Origin: Larix kaempferi
Lineage: Eukaryota; Streptophyta; Pinopsida; Pinales; Pinaceae
Assembly (NCBI GenBank): GCA_027924585.1
Contig: BSBM01000779.1
Location: 12,303,001 to 12,367,000 of the forward strand
Direction: 5' to 3'
DNA length: 64,000 nt
Position numbers and translations under genes: made by a program. Below the pieces are notes generated by a model that worked only from the letters and a program-made list of their open reading frames with translations, did no database searches and had not been told where the DNA came from. Each line of letters starts with the position of its first letter. Positions within the stretch are counted from its first letter, which is position 1. Shown piece after piece: positions 33,367-42,771 of the stretch.

Positions 33367-34494
33367 GAGGAATTTGAATTGCCTCTTGATGAAGGTTATG
33401 CAATTTTTAAAGAAGAGCATGATTCCTCTACATTGGAACCAAACTATGACAAAGAGTTCACACTTTTGAAGGAGCTGCATGATACTACCCACATGGATCC
33501 TTCTCATGATGAAACTCCTGAACTTTTTGATCATTTGGGTGAGTTAGTACATTCTCCTACATCCTACAATTCCATGTTTTGCAGTATTCGTCTCAATGAA
33601 GTGTGGGTGAAAGGGTTCTTTTTGATGGTGCCACATGAGGAGTATGGAACTCCTAGATTTAACTTTTATGATGACATGGTTGGAGCACATTCTTATTCAC
33701 ATTTGCAGCAGCATAATTTGTCACTTTATGATGATTCACATCTACATGGATGCACCTATGATATGGATTTGAGTCACTTGAATACTCATGTTTTTTCTTG
33801 CTCAACACTGGGTTCATTTGATGTTAGAGGAACTTCATCCAACACTTGGATGAATAGATTTATGATGGGAGAACATTTTTGTTGGCAGCCACATAATTTG
33901 TTACATCTTTATGATTCTCACATTCATGGATGTATGGGTGAGACTTCTTTGAGTCATTTGAAGTCTCCTTGTTTTTTCTGCTCATTATTTGGTTCAGATT
34001 CTAGTGGAGATTCTTTATTCACTTCTTGGATGAAAGAATACATGGCTGAATATTTTGGTGCATATCACATCCTTTTGGAGCAGCATTATAGGACATGGGA
34101 TCCTCACCTATGTCATTGGAGCAGATTTGATTGGTCACTTGAAGCTTGTATGCACTTGGAAAATGGTGGTCTACTTGCTTGGAGGTATAAGCACTTTCAT
34201 GACTATTTGATGAAGCATATCCTTGATGTACATTTTCATTATGTTGCTATGTACTTTGATGATATATATTTGGTACTCATGATGTGTGGAAGAATGCATA
34301 CAAGAAAATGGGATCCAGGAATCCTCTTATCTAATGGTGTAGGTTGGAGAGCACTCTTAATTGTTGGGGTGCAATACAAGCAATGGGACCCTGGAATAAT
34401 TTTTATCTCATTGGTTTCATTTTTTTGGGGGAAGCAAGCAGTATGGGAGATGGATTCCCCACTTAATAAAGTGATTTTAATCAGAGTAGTGTAG
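33367..34494 (+). CDS. Element D ORF, C-terminal 375 codons after in-frame TAA
   Basis: It follows the TAA at 33364 in the same frame with no ATG at its start, so it is the continuation of the upstream protein (about 831 codons in all), either broken by one nonsense mutation or read through. It contains an internal ~60-residue duplication (about 33712-33870 and 33892-34050): both copies read HNL, LYD.SH.HGC, LSHL, a Cys-Ser pair, Gly-Ser and a Trp-Met end. Downstream are Trp/His-rich phrases with repeated WDP ('TWDPHLCHW', KWDPGILL, QWDPGIIF). The His/Cys/Trp content suggests a folded, possibly metal-binding domain. I do not recognise the family. It ends with TAG at 34492. Confidence 0.6.
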   Translation, partial: EEFELPLDEGYAIFKEEHDSSTLEPNYDKEFTLLKELHDTTHMDPSHDETPELFDHLGELVHSPTSYNSMFCSIRLNEVWVKGFFLMVPHEEYGTPRFNFYDDMVGAHSYSHLQQHNLSLYDDSHLHGCTYDMDLSHLNTHVFSCSTLGSFDVRGTSSNTWMNRFMMGEHFCWQPHNLLHLYDSHIHGCMGETSLSHLKSPCFFCSLFGSDSSGDSLFTSWMKEYMAEYFGAYHILLEQHYRTWDPHLCHWSRFDWSLEACMHLENGGLLAWRYKHFHDYLMKHILDVHFHYVAMYFDDIYLVLMMCGRMHTRKWDPGILLSNGVGWRALLIVGVQYKQWDPGIIFISLVSFFWGKQAVWEMDSPLNKVILIRVV

Positions 34495-34653
34495 CAGCAA
34501 GCATGGTGATTCCTCTCTAAAATATTCATGGAAACTCAAAGACTCAAGGTTTGGCAATTCAATGGCAACTTCAAAGAATTATACAGAAAGCAGGTTCTTC
34601 AACACCCATGTTTGAAATTGCTTGAGGACAAGCAATATTGGGAAGGGAGGATT
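34495..34653 (+). other. Element D 3' untranslated region and polypurine tract
   Basis: Short region between the stop of the long frame and the 3' LTR. The purine-rich GGGAAGGGAGGA at 34640-34651 directly before the LTR is the likely plus-strand primer. Confidence 0.75.
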
Positions 34654-36675
34654 TGTCATGTCCCAAATTTGGAATTGGGTCACAATGGCCTAATCACATT
34701 AGCCATATTCATTAGAGTTTGTAAAATTGATGTTAAGGGTCAAATAATTGCCAAGGAGGAAAATTACTAGTTTTCTAGGTTTGGAGTGGAAGCTTTGGGA
34801 TTTGGAATAAGGGGGATAATAAATGATGTTTAGACATTAGAAGGGTTCAAGTATTTAATAAATAGATTGAATAAAGAAATTCAAGAGAAATCCTAGGTGA
34901 CAAATGGTTTTGGAGACATATGGAGGATGTGGGACCCACACTAGCTTGATTTTTCATAATACATGGTATATCTCTTTTGCAAATTCAAATTAATGGGAAT
35001 GTGAACACTCTTGGGTGAGTTGGTAAGTCATAACGCATGTCATTGAGCATATTAGGTCGAATTGGGAAGGATTGGTAACCTCCATGGAAGATAAAGAGTC
35101 AAAGTGGAAGTTTGTGGTCACTTGGGCTAGATTCCCTAGCCCCTATGACACCAATGATGGAGCATCTATGACAACTATGAAAAATTGCAGACCTGACCTC
35201 TGACATCTGGCCACTATGACATGTCAGCCCCAAAAATAGGCTCAAGGAAGTCGAATTTGGGAGTTGGAGAAGCCAAAGAGACCCAAAATCGAATTTGGGA
35301 GAAGATTGAAGGTTGGAACTAGGAGACAAGTGGCAAATGTGGAATATTTCCTAAATGGAAATCTATTGAATCTATTGAGAGGATTTCGACCCTTAGAAGG
35401 CTAATGTTGGTTATAAAATGTAGAAATGAAGTATGAGAATGGCTTTTGATCATTTGTAGAATTTGCAATTGCATTTGTGAAGAGGGAGAGCTAGTGGATG
35501 ACTAGTTTCTTGCCTTAGCCAATTTCGAGGGTGAAAGATTCCCATCCAAGTTGGCAATTGGAAAGGCCATTCAGACCTTTCATTTGGAGCTTTAATGGAG
35601 TCTTTATTTGCAGGTGTAAGCTACAGGGAAGCTCATGGTTTCTTCTATTGCAGCTCGCTCCTTCAACCATTTCCAGTTTTGATGGCATATTCTTGATCCT
35701 TGAGGGAGGGCGTTTTTGGTGAGCTATTGTACTCTTTTGGGGAGCTTCTAATGCCCCATTTATTTTGTATTATGAAGTAAATACTCTATTCTTCATCTCC
35801 AGAAAGTTTCAGGTCGAAATTCCAAGTAGAAATGTATAAATCTCATTTTTAATGGAAGAACAATGCCATTTCTCCACTACCTTGTTGTGAACCAATGTAT
35901 TGATGATGATTTCGAATGAACGGATGATTCTATGATATATTTGTGATAAATATACTACCATGGATGTCTTCTACAAGTTTCATGTACTGTACTTGAGCAT
36001 TTGAAGCATTTTTACTCAGTTTAGTTGTATTGGGAGGTGAAATAGTGTCATTTCCCCAAGGGTCGAATTGGGGATTTTTGCAGTTGAATGGGAGAGGGTG
36101 AGAACAGTTTTAATAAACCATTAATGGTGCATATGAGACCTTAATAACATACTTAACACATTACATACCTCTGTTCATAAATTTGAGTGGGTTTGGAGGC
36201 ATTTGGGAAGCCATTTTCAGTACTTACCTCAGGGGGATTTGAACCCCAAATTACTAGTAAAATTGCATACTTGGTCCAGAATCTTAAGAGAGTTTGCAGA
36301 GGTCTTTTGGTGGCCATATGTTATCCCTGAACATCATATTCAATTCCTAATATCATTCATAAACCTTCCTTGAATATTTGAAGGCATTTGGAGTCAATTT
36401 GAGACCTAGAGACCAATACTAGTCAAAGGGAAATCACTAGTAAAGTTACCTACATTGACCAGAATTGAAAGAGTATTTGCAGAAGTGTTTTAAAGGTACA
36501 AAGGCATCCCTGAAACACATATTTATGTTCTAATATCATCCATATACCTTCTCAGAATATTTGGGATCATTTGGGGCAAATTTGGGACCTAGAGATCGAA
36601 TTTAGTCCAAGGTCGAACCAAGGAAAAAAGTGGAAAATTGCAATTTTAATAAAATTCCTAACAAGGGACATTACA
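34654..36675 (+). repeat. Element D 3' LTR (2,022 bp)
   Basis: Same length as the 5' LTR, TGTCATGTCCC to GGGACATTACA, colinear without indels of note. The CAATC target duplication follows at 36676-36680. Confidence 0.94.
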
Positions 36676-36866
36676 CAATCCCCTCACATGTTCACCAATA
36701 ACTTCATTATCGAAGACATACGTCTACGTCTCTTCTTTCGGACTGAATTCCAAGGATGATCCAATCCCCTCACATGTTCACCAAGAACTTCATTCTCGAA
36801 GACATACGTCTACGGCTCTTCTTTCGGACTGAAGTCCAGGGATGATCCAATCCCCTCACATGTTTA
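36676..36866. repeat. 86-bp tandem repeat, right part
   Basis: Continuation of the array at 29587-29919 beyond element D. It has about two units beginning CACCAA(T/G)AACTTCATT, each ending in the shared phrase GATGATCCAATCCCCTCACA. Confidence 0.88.
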
Positions 36867-37157
36867 TCATCAAAAGCATGTATACATCTATCATCAAAAG
36901 CATGTATATCTAACATCAAAAGCATGTATACATCTATCATCAAAAGCATGTATACATCTATCATCAAAAGCATGTATATCTAACATCAAAAGCATGTATA
37001 CAACTATCATCAAAAACATGTATACATCTATCATCAAAAGCATGTATATCTAACATCAAAAGCATGTATACATCTATCATCAAAAGCATGTATATCTAAC
37101 ATCAAAAGCATGTATACATCTATCATCAAAAGCATGTATACATCTATCATCAAAAGA
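36867..37157. repeat. ATCAAAAGCATGTAT minisatellite
   Basis: About twelve copies of a 22-24 bp unit. Variants TATCATCAAAAGCATGTATACATC and 'TAACATCAAAAGCATGTATATC' are arranged in a semi-regular pattern of one 22-bp and one or two 24-bp units. It is the repeat closest to the RNase H gene of C. Confidence 0.92.
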
Positions 37158-37239
37158 AAAAATATAAGATTCCTAAATCTAAATAATTCTAAGTAACTAA
37201 GTGCAGCAAATTGATGGGATAGACTTGTTATCAGATACT

Positions 37240-38290
37240 ATACTACTCCCCCTTTCGAGGAGAGTCCTTCTGGACTATACCAAGCTTGTCTCGGAAGTAT
37301 TCAAACTTTACTCGAGACAGAGGTTTAGTCAAGATATCAGCAATCTGATCCTCAGTGCTTATATACTCGAGCTTGATAGCTCCTCTCTGCACCATATCTC
37401 GTATATAGAAGTATCAGATCTCTATGTGTTTTGACTTATCGTGGAATACAAGATTTTCTATTTTGACGCAGTTTTGAATGTCACACATAATCACAGTGGA
37501 ATCCATTTCTAAGTCAAACACTCCATATAATAGCTTCTGAAGCCACACTGCTTCACAGCTGGCAGAGCAGACAACTATATATTCTGCTTCAGCGGTACTG
37601 AGAGCCACACTAGAATGTTTCTTGCTGAACCATGAGATCATGGCAGATTCAAGACTATAACATCCACCTGATGTACTCTTTCTGTCTGAGGCACTTCTTT
37701 CCCAATCAGAATCCAAGTAACCCATGTAAACGGAGTTCATGACCTCCAGGATAATATAGACCAAAATCTAATGTACCTTTTAGGTACCTCACTACATGCT
37801 TTGTAGCTATTAAGTGAACCTTTCTAGGTTCTACTAGATACTGACTTAGGGTATTTGCAGCAAAGCATATATCTGGCCTAGTATTCGTTAAATACATCAA
37901 TGACCCAATGATTTGTCTATATAAGGTTAGGTCCACTAAATCCGATGAGTCATTAACTAAAACTTCAAGTTGGAGTCCATGGGAGTGGCTATGGCTTTAT
38001 ACTCCAACATATCAAATCTTTTTAGAAACTTCACAGCATACTTACCTTGATTTAAAAGATTCCTTTTGGATCTTGCCATACTTCTAGACCTAAGAAGTAG
38101 TGCATTAATCCGAGATCTTTCATTTTCATTTCTGCAGCCATTTTCATGATCTGTTTCTCATTCCTTGTTAGAAAGAGATCATCGTCATACAATAATGGTA
38201 TGATAGGTTCATCATCCACAACCTTAAGGTGAAGGTTAGGATCAGCTTTACTTCTGGTAAATCCCAAGCTTTGTCATGAAGCTGTCAATT
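37240..38290 (-). pseudogene. Element C reverse transcriptase C-terminal part and RNase H
   Basis: Minus-strand pol remnant. RT begins abruptly near 38290 with 'DSFMTKLG' and continues GFTRSKADPNLHLKVVDDEP, LLYDDDLFLT (the usual YVDD has Asp for Val), 'MKDLGLMHYFLGLEVWQDPKGIF' and stop. RNase H follows with frame breaks: SLMYLTNTRPDICFAANTLS, 'HLIATKHVVRYLKGTLDFGLYY', YLDSDWERSASDRKSTSGG (first Asp pair), 'SSVALSTAEAEYIVV' and 'VFHDKSKHIEI', ending near KPLSRVKFEYFRDKLGMVQK. Just after the coding end the minus strand reads CGAAAGGGGGAGTAG (about 37244-37257), a polypurine tract far from the LTR. The N-terminal half of RT, integrase and protease are absent. Confidence 0.85.
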
Positions 38291-39540
38291 GTCCATTATT
38301 CACACTCTGCATTGAGTGATCTTCTGCATATCTATCTGTGCCATCTCGCGTCAGATGGGTCTACTAATATGAGCCTCAAAATCATTCGAACTATGTGGTG
38401 AGATACCTTCTTACATCCATGTCATATGTGTATAGAATCCATATTCAACCTCATAGCAAAGGTTGAGATCCACATCACCCATGATGATCATTAAGCTCAT
38501 CAATTGACTACCAATCCTGGGTACCCATACAGAACCTGATTCACACTTCTTCTTTAATTACACCATTAAGAGAATGGTCTTATCTAGCCACTTGGAGCAA
38601 AACATCTCATCATGATTCTCTTCCTCTTTCTAAGAGAATCTTCTAGCCACAAGCCTTCTATAGTGTGTTTGATTTGTAAATCTTTTGTTGAACATCCATC
38701 TCTTGTTCAGTGTTCATCATTCATCATGATCTTTCCTACAAATCAAAATTAAGTACATGATTAGTAATACTTCATAATCATCAAATCATATTGACATGAT
38801 AACCTATTATGCATACAGATATTATTTACATAGTTATGCAACTATTTTGACCAATACTTTGGCACAACACTTTCCCATATCTTGTATGCATACAGTGGCT
38901 ATCTAGATGCCTTCCATCTCTACCAGAACATACTATCGAGAGTGTGCACAGCTCTCAGCATGTCAGCAAAGAGGTTTCATTCTAGACAAGCAACAATGGA
39001 ATGTTTGTCCAACTTACCAATCATATGCATATTAGTAGCATGATATATTCTAGGAATACAAATATGCATACAAGCAATATCATTTACTATTTCTAATAAC
39101 AACTCAAATACTTATCTTTTATGTTTGTGTGGTTGCCTCCCGCTTGATCTTCTGTATGTCTTCTGAACTTCTATTCATTCTGTACCACTTGTGAGTGGAT
39201 GAGTCTTTGTCTTCATGTTGTCATGGTCATGGAACTTGATTTGTCTTTTGTGATGTACCTGAACCTTGTTAGCAGACAACATCAACCTCACACAACACCA
39301 TAATGCATAAGTACAATCATATAGCCCTAATCAATGAATGTCTTCAATCATTCGCATGCATTCATACTGTTTCTAGGGTGATAAGACAATTAATCAAGAT
39401 TGTACTAATAAATAACATGAAGACAAACACATTATGAAATTAATCAAGAATCAGATTTCAAGACATACCTGAACCTCTTTAAGTCATACCTGTCAAGACT
39501 TCTTGTAGTCTTCTTATGTAAGGCCTTAGCCTCAACTCCC
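38291..39540 (-). other. Element C: non-pol segment with intron-like pieces
   Basis: Between the gag fragment and RT, minus strand. A short gag piece at 39509-39540 matches Cop1 gag codons around 'EANALHKKN'. A 210-bp segment (39468 down to 39259) starts GTATGTCT after TTCAG, ends TTCAG before GTACATC, and has a TGCTAAC branch-like box at 39268-39274, so it looks like a GT-AG intron. The phrase AGGTTCAGGTA occurs at both borders, which would also fit slippage. A second AT-rich spacer (about 39115-38736), shared with Cop1, ends TTTGATTTGTAG. 38291-38730 has no recognisable coding content. Confidence 0.5.
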
Positions 39541-40876
39541 CTGGAAACTTGATATGGAGCTTGATTAGGGTTTGCTAGAGAAACCCTAAAAATTCAATCT
39601 TTGACATTCATACTTCTGAATGGATGGAAGGATGTGTCTTGCTGAGCTGATCAAACTTGCATACTTCAATTTTGAAATTTCCAAAATTTGACCCCTCAAA
39701 ATTGCCTTCGAAATTTCTGGATCTTCTGGACAGGAACCCGAACTAGGGTTTGATGAAGCCCACCCTTCTCTCCAGTCAAAAGGTTCGATCCAAGGCTCTA
39801 AACTCTTATTGTTTTGAGGAGCTTCCAGCCGTGGTTACAGACTTCAAAAATTCCAACTTTTGCTGAAGCCCTAATTTTCCATCTTTCTGATCAAAATCCC
39901 GAACTAGGGTTTGATCAAGCCCGGTCTTCTACTCAACCAAAAAATTCGATCTTGGTCTCTAAATTTCGATTTTCCTGAGTAGCATTCAGCCGTGGACTCC
40001 GATTCCAAAAATTCCAACTTTCTCCGAAACCCTAAATTCCGGAAGCCATGAATGAATGTGCTCAAAAAAAAATTCTGTTTTGACAGAAAAATGTACCTGA
40101 TTGTTTCTCCTGTAACTCTGAATTTTTTGATCCACAGGGTCTGAAAACGTTTCTTGAGATATCCTGGCCTGTTATCTTTCCATCCTGACAGGTCTGACCT
40201 CAATTGGACTCTCTGAGAGAGATTTATGCCAAGTGTCACAACGTGACCTGTTTATGGGATAAAACAAGAGAGCGAACTTGTACGGTGTGCCACATGTCAC
40301 TGTTTGAACTTCGGCCTTTGAAAACTTTTCTTGAGATAGCTTACCCTGTTATATTTCCATCCTGATAGGTTTTACCTCAATTGGACTCTATGATAGAGAT
40401 TTATTCCAAGTGTCGCAACGTGACCTGTTTATGGGATAAAACAAGAGAGCGATCTTGTACGGTGTCCCACATGTCACTGGTTCCGTTTCGGCCTCTGCAA
40501 AAGTTTTCTGAAATAGTATAGTCTGTGTACTACCTGTCACTTTTTACGAAATTTCATTTGGAGCTTCCTATCCCAAGTTATGACCTTTTTTGCCTAGGTC
40601 ACCTGATTTTGACTGAGATCTGGAAGAGGCAGAAACCCTAACTTGTACTGATCATAACTCACAAAGTACAATGAATCTGAGGGTTCCCTTTGGACACAAT
40701 GTACCTGGGGATGTTATCTACGACCTGTAAACTTTTCAGATCCTGAAACTTCGCATAAATGGATTTATAGTGAAATTTCCACGATGACTGGTTTTTGCTA
40801 TATAAAACCCTAACCTTCAAATTGTCGCAAGAGAAGCAAGTGTCGTAAGTGCCATACATTGTCTTCCTTCAGGTTA
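39541..40876 (-). other. Element C untranslated leader
   Basis: It matches the Cop1 leader in reverse orientation (for example 'TACGACACTTGC', CAGGTCACGTTGTGACA-type phrases). 40150-40520 contains an imperfect internal duplication: 'GTGTCACAACGTGACCTGTTT' and 'GTGTCGCAACGTGACCTGTTT' lie about 180 bp apart. No gene. Confidence 0.7.
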
Positions 40877-40888
40877 ACTCTGATACCA
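40877..40888 (-). promoter_or_regulatory. Element C primer binding site
   Basis: Minus strand TGGTATCAGAGT directly after the LTR, one mismatch from the tRNA-iMet site. It establishes minus orientation. Confidence 0.92.
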
Positions 40889-41492
40889 TGTTAAAATTCA
40901 ATATGCTAAGACAGAAAATAGCAGCATTACATTCCATTTCACAATAATAGCATATACAGGATCACTGAAGAAACAACAAGCATAGCAGAAACACAAGAGA
41001 CACAGATTTATCCTAGGAAACCCTCATGGGGTAGAAAACCCAGCAAAGCTTCCTCAAAATAGATGACCAGCAATATACAAAGATGCAAACCAAAGACATG
41101 ATCTCCTCCTCCACTATAGAAAACCTCTCCTCCACAAGTGCGCCTCTCTCAAGTGAGTGTGTATGTCAAATGAGGAACACACCTCCTCTATTTATACACT
41201 ACTCCGACGTTTCTTTTACACAAGACATGTAGGCTCGTATTTAACCAATGGGTTAAATACCCCACTACAAATAACTGGGCCGACCCCTCTAGGGTGGTCT
41301 AATAACCCTTTGACCCACATAACACATACAGGGCCGACCCCCCACTAGGGAAGTCTAATAACCCAAGCTACCACATTCTGACGGAGGAATAAACATCTCC
41401 GGATATACAATAAGATCTTCACGGAGGAATGAATCATCTCCAGAATAATAAAGTACAAATATAATATTCTTTGAAGTTACAATATCTCAACA
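40889..41492 (-). repeat. Element C 5' LTR (604 bp)
   Basis: Identical in length to 27472-28075. Minus-strand TATAAATAG at 41188-41196 is a plausible TATA box for the C transcript. CTGAA at 41493-41497 is the target duplication. Confidence 0.94.
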
Positions 41493-41497
41493 CTGAA

Positions 41498-42771
41498 GAT
41501 AGTGCTATGGCATTCTGTTTCTTGTTGGACCAGCGAACAGGGCCACCTCCAAGCATGAATACAAATCCTGATGTGGATTTCCTGTCAAGGCTATCACCAG
41601 CCCAATCTGAATCTGTGAAGCCCAAGAGATCTAGGCTCGAATCTGCAGCATAGTGAATCCCATCACTCTTTGTGCCCTCCACATAATGAAGGATTCTTTT
41701 TGCATCCCTCCAATGTAGCTCATGTGTCTACTCCATGTATCTTGATGCCACAATCACAGCATAAGCAAGATCTGGTCAAGTGTGTGTCAAGTAGAGCAAG
41801 CTGCCAATCAACTGTCTGTATAAAGTGCTATCAAACAATGGTGTAGATTCTGCATCTTCTAGTCTAACTCCAGAAAGGAATGGAGTCTTATAAGGATTGC
41901 AAATAGCGATCTTAAACTTCTTCAACAGATCAGAAGCATACTTTGACTGACATACCTTGGTTCCTTCTTTTGTTTGAGAAATCTCAAGCCCCCAAAATTG
42001 CTTAAGAATTCCCAAGTCACTCATGCAAAATGCTTGGTGCGTTGCGGTCTTCAATGATGCTATTTGTTTAGTTCTATCACCTGTGATCAGAAAATAATCA
42101 ACATACAGCACTATTAACATTATAAAACCATCAGCAAACTTCATATAGACATTCGGGTCAGATTTACACTGAACATAAGATTGTGACAGTAGAAAACTGT
42201 CCATCTTTGCATACCAAGCCCGGGGGGCTTGCTTGAGTCCATACAAATATGTTTTCAACCTGCAAACAAGTTTTGGATCTGATGTGTACCCCTATGGCTT
42301 CTACATATATATTTCTTCTTCAAGTTCCCCATGGAGGAAAGCACTTTTCACATCCATGTGATGTACTTCCCACCGCTTGGAAGCTTCCACTGCCAAAACT
42401 AGTCTAATGGAGTCTTTCTGAGCTACCGGTGCAAATGTTTCATTATAATCAAGTCCTTAGACCTAATAATATCCCTTTTCTACCATCTTTGCTTTGTATT
42501 CAATGGCTGTATCATCCGCTGCACATTTAGTCTTATAAATCCACTTGCATCTTACCAACTTTCTGCCTGCGGGGAGCTTGACTAGCTCCCAAGTTTCATT
42601 CTTCTGCAATGACTGAAACTCCTCATCCATAGAAATATGCCATCTAGGATCATGTGAGGCATCCTAATATGTTTTTGGATCAGAATCTATCATCATATAG
42701 CACTTCGCAGAAAGATAAGGATCATTCACATTGAGAGCAGTCTCAAACTGTGATCTAGTCCTTCTTCGGTC
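41498..42771 (-). pseudogene. Element B reverse transcriptase and N-terminal RNase H
   Basis: Minus-strand copia RT, broken by several stops. In order: 'WHISMDEEFQSLQKNETWEL', VRCKWIYKTKCAADDTAIEY, 'FAPVAQKDSIRLVLAVEAS', HHMDVKSAFLHGELEEEIYV (first catalytic Asp), 'YLYGLKQAPRAWYAKMDSF', then LIVLYVDYFLITGD, where the invariant second Asp of YVDD is Tyr. RNase H begins 'DLLGFTDSDWAGDSLDRKST' and stops at Ile-Ala-Leu-Ser-Ser, where element C is inserted. The longest open piece is 41776-42258. The loss of a catalytic Asp alone would abolish activity. Confidence 0.88.

Larger units (their letters stand above)
29920..36675 (+). mobile_element. D: young non-autonomous LTR retrotransposon with unfamiliar ORF
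   Basis: A 6,756-bp element in plus orientation with two 2,022-bp LTRs (about 45 differences by eye, roughly 98% identical), a tRNA-Met-type primer site, a 2.7-kb internal region and a purine-rich tract before the 3' LTR. CAATC (29915-29919 and 36676-36680) is a perfect target duplication. The internal region has one long reading frame and no RT, integrase or RNase H. It is therefore a non-autonomous element with very long LTRs. It is the innermost and, with C, the most recent insertion of the nest. Confidence 0.93.
27472..41492 (-). mobile_element. C: copia deletion derivative with satellite-like 3' region
   Basis: 604-bp LTRs at both ends, differing at about 16 positions (about 97% identical), flanked by CTGAA (27467-27471, 41493-41497). 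On the minus strand: 5' LTR, tRNA-Met primer site, Cop1-type leader, a fragment of gag, intron-like sequence, truncated RT, RNase H, a polypurine-like tract, a long array of tandem repeats, a second polypurine tract and the 3' LTR. Protease, integrase and most of gag are missing, so C moved with borrowed enzymes. Element D is inserted in the repeats. Same family as Cop1. Confidence 0.92.
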
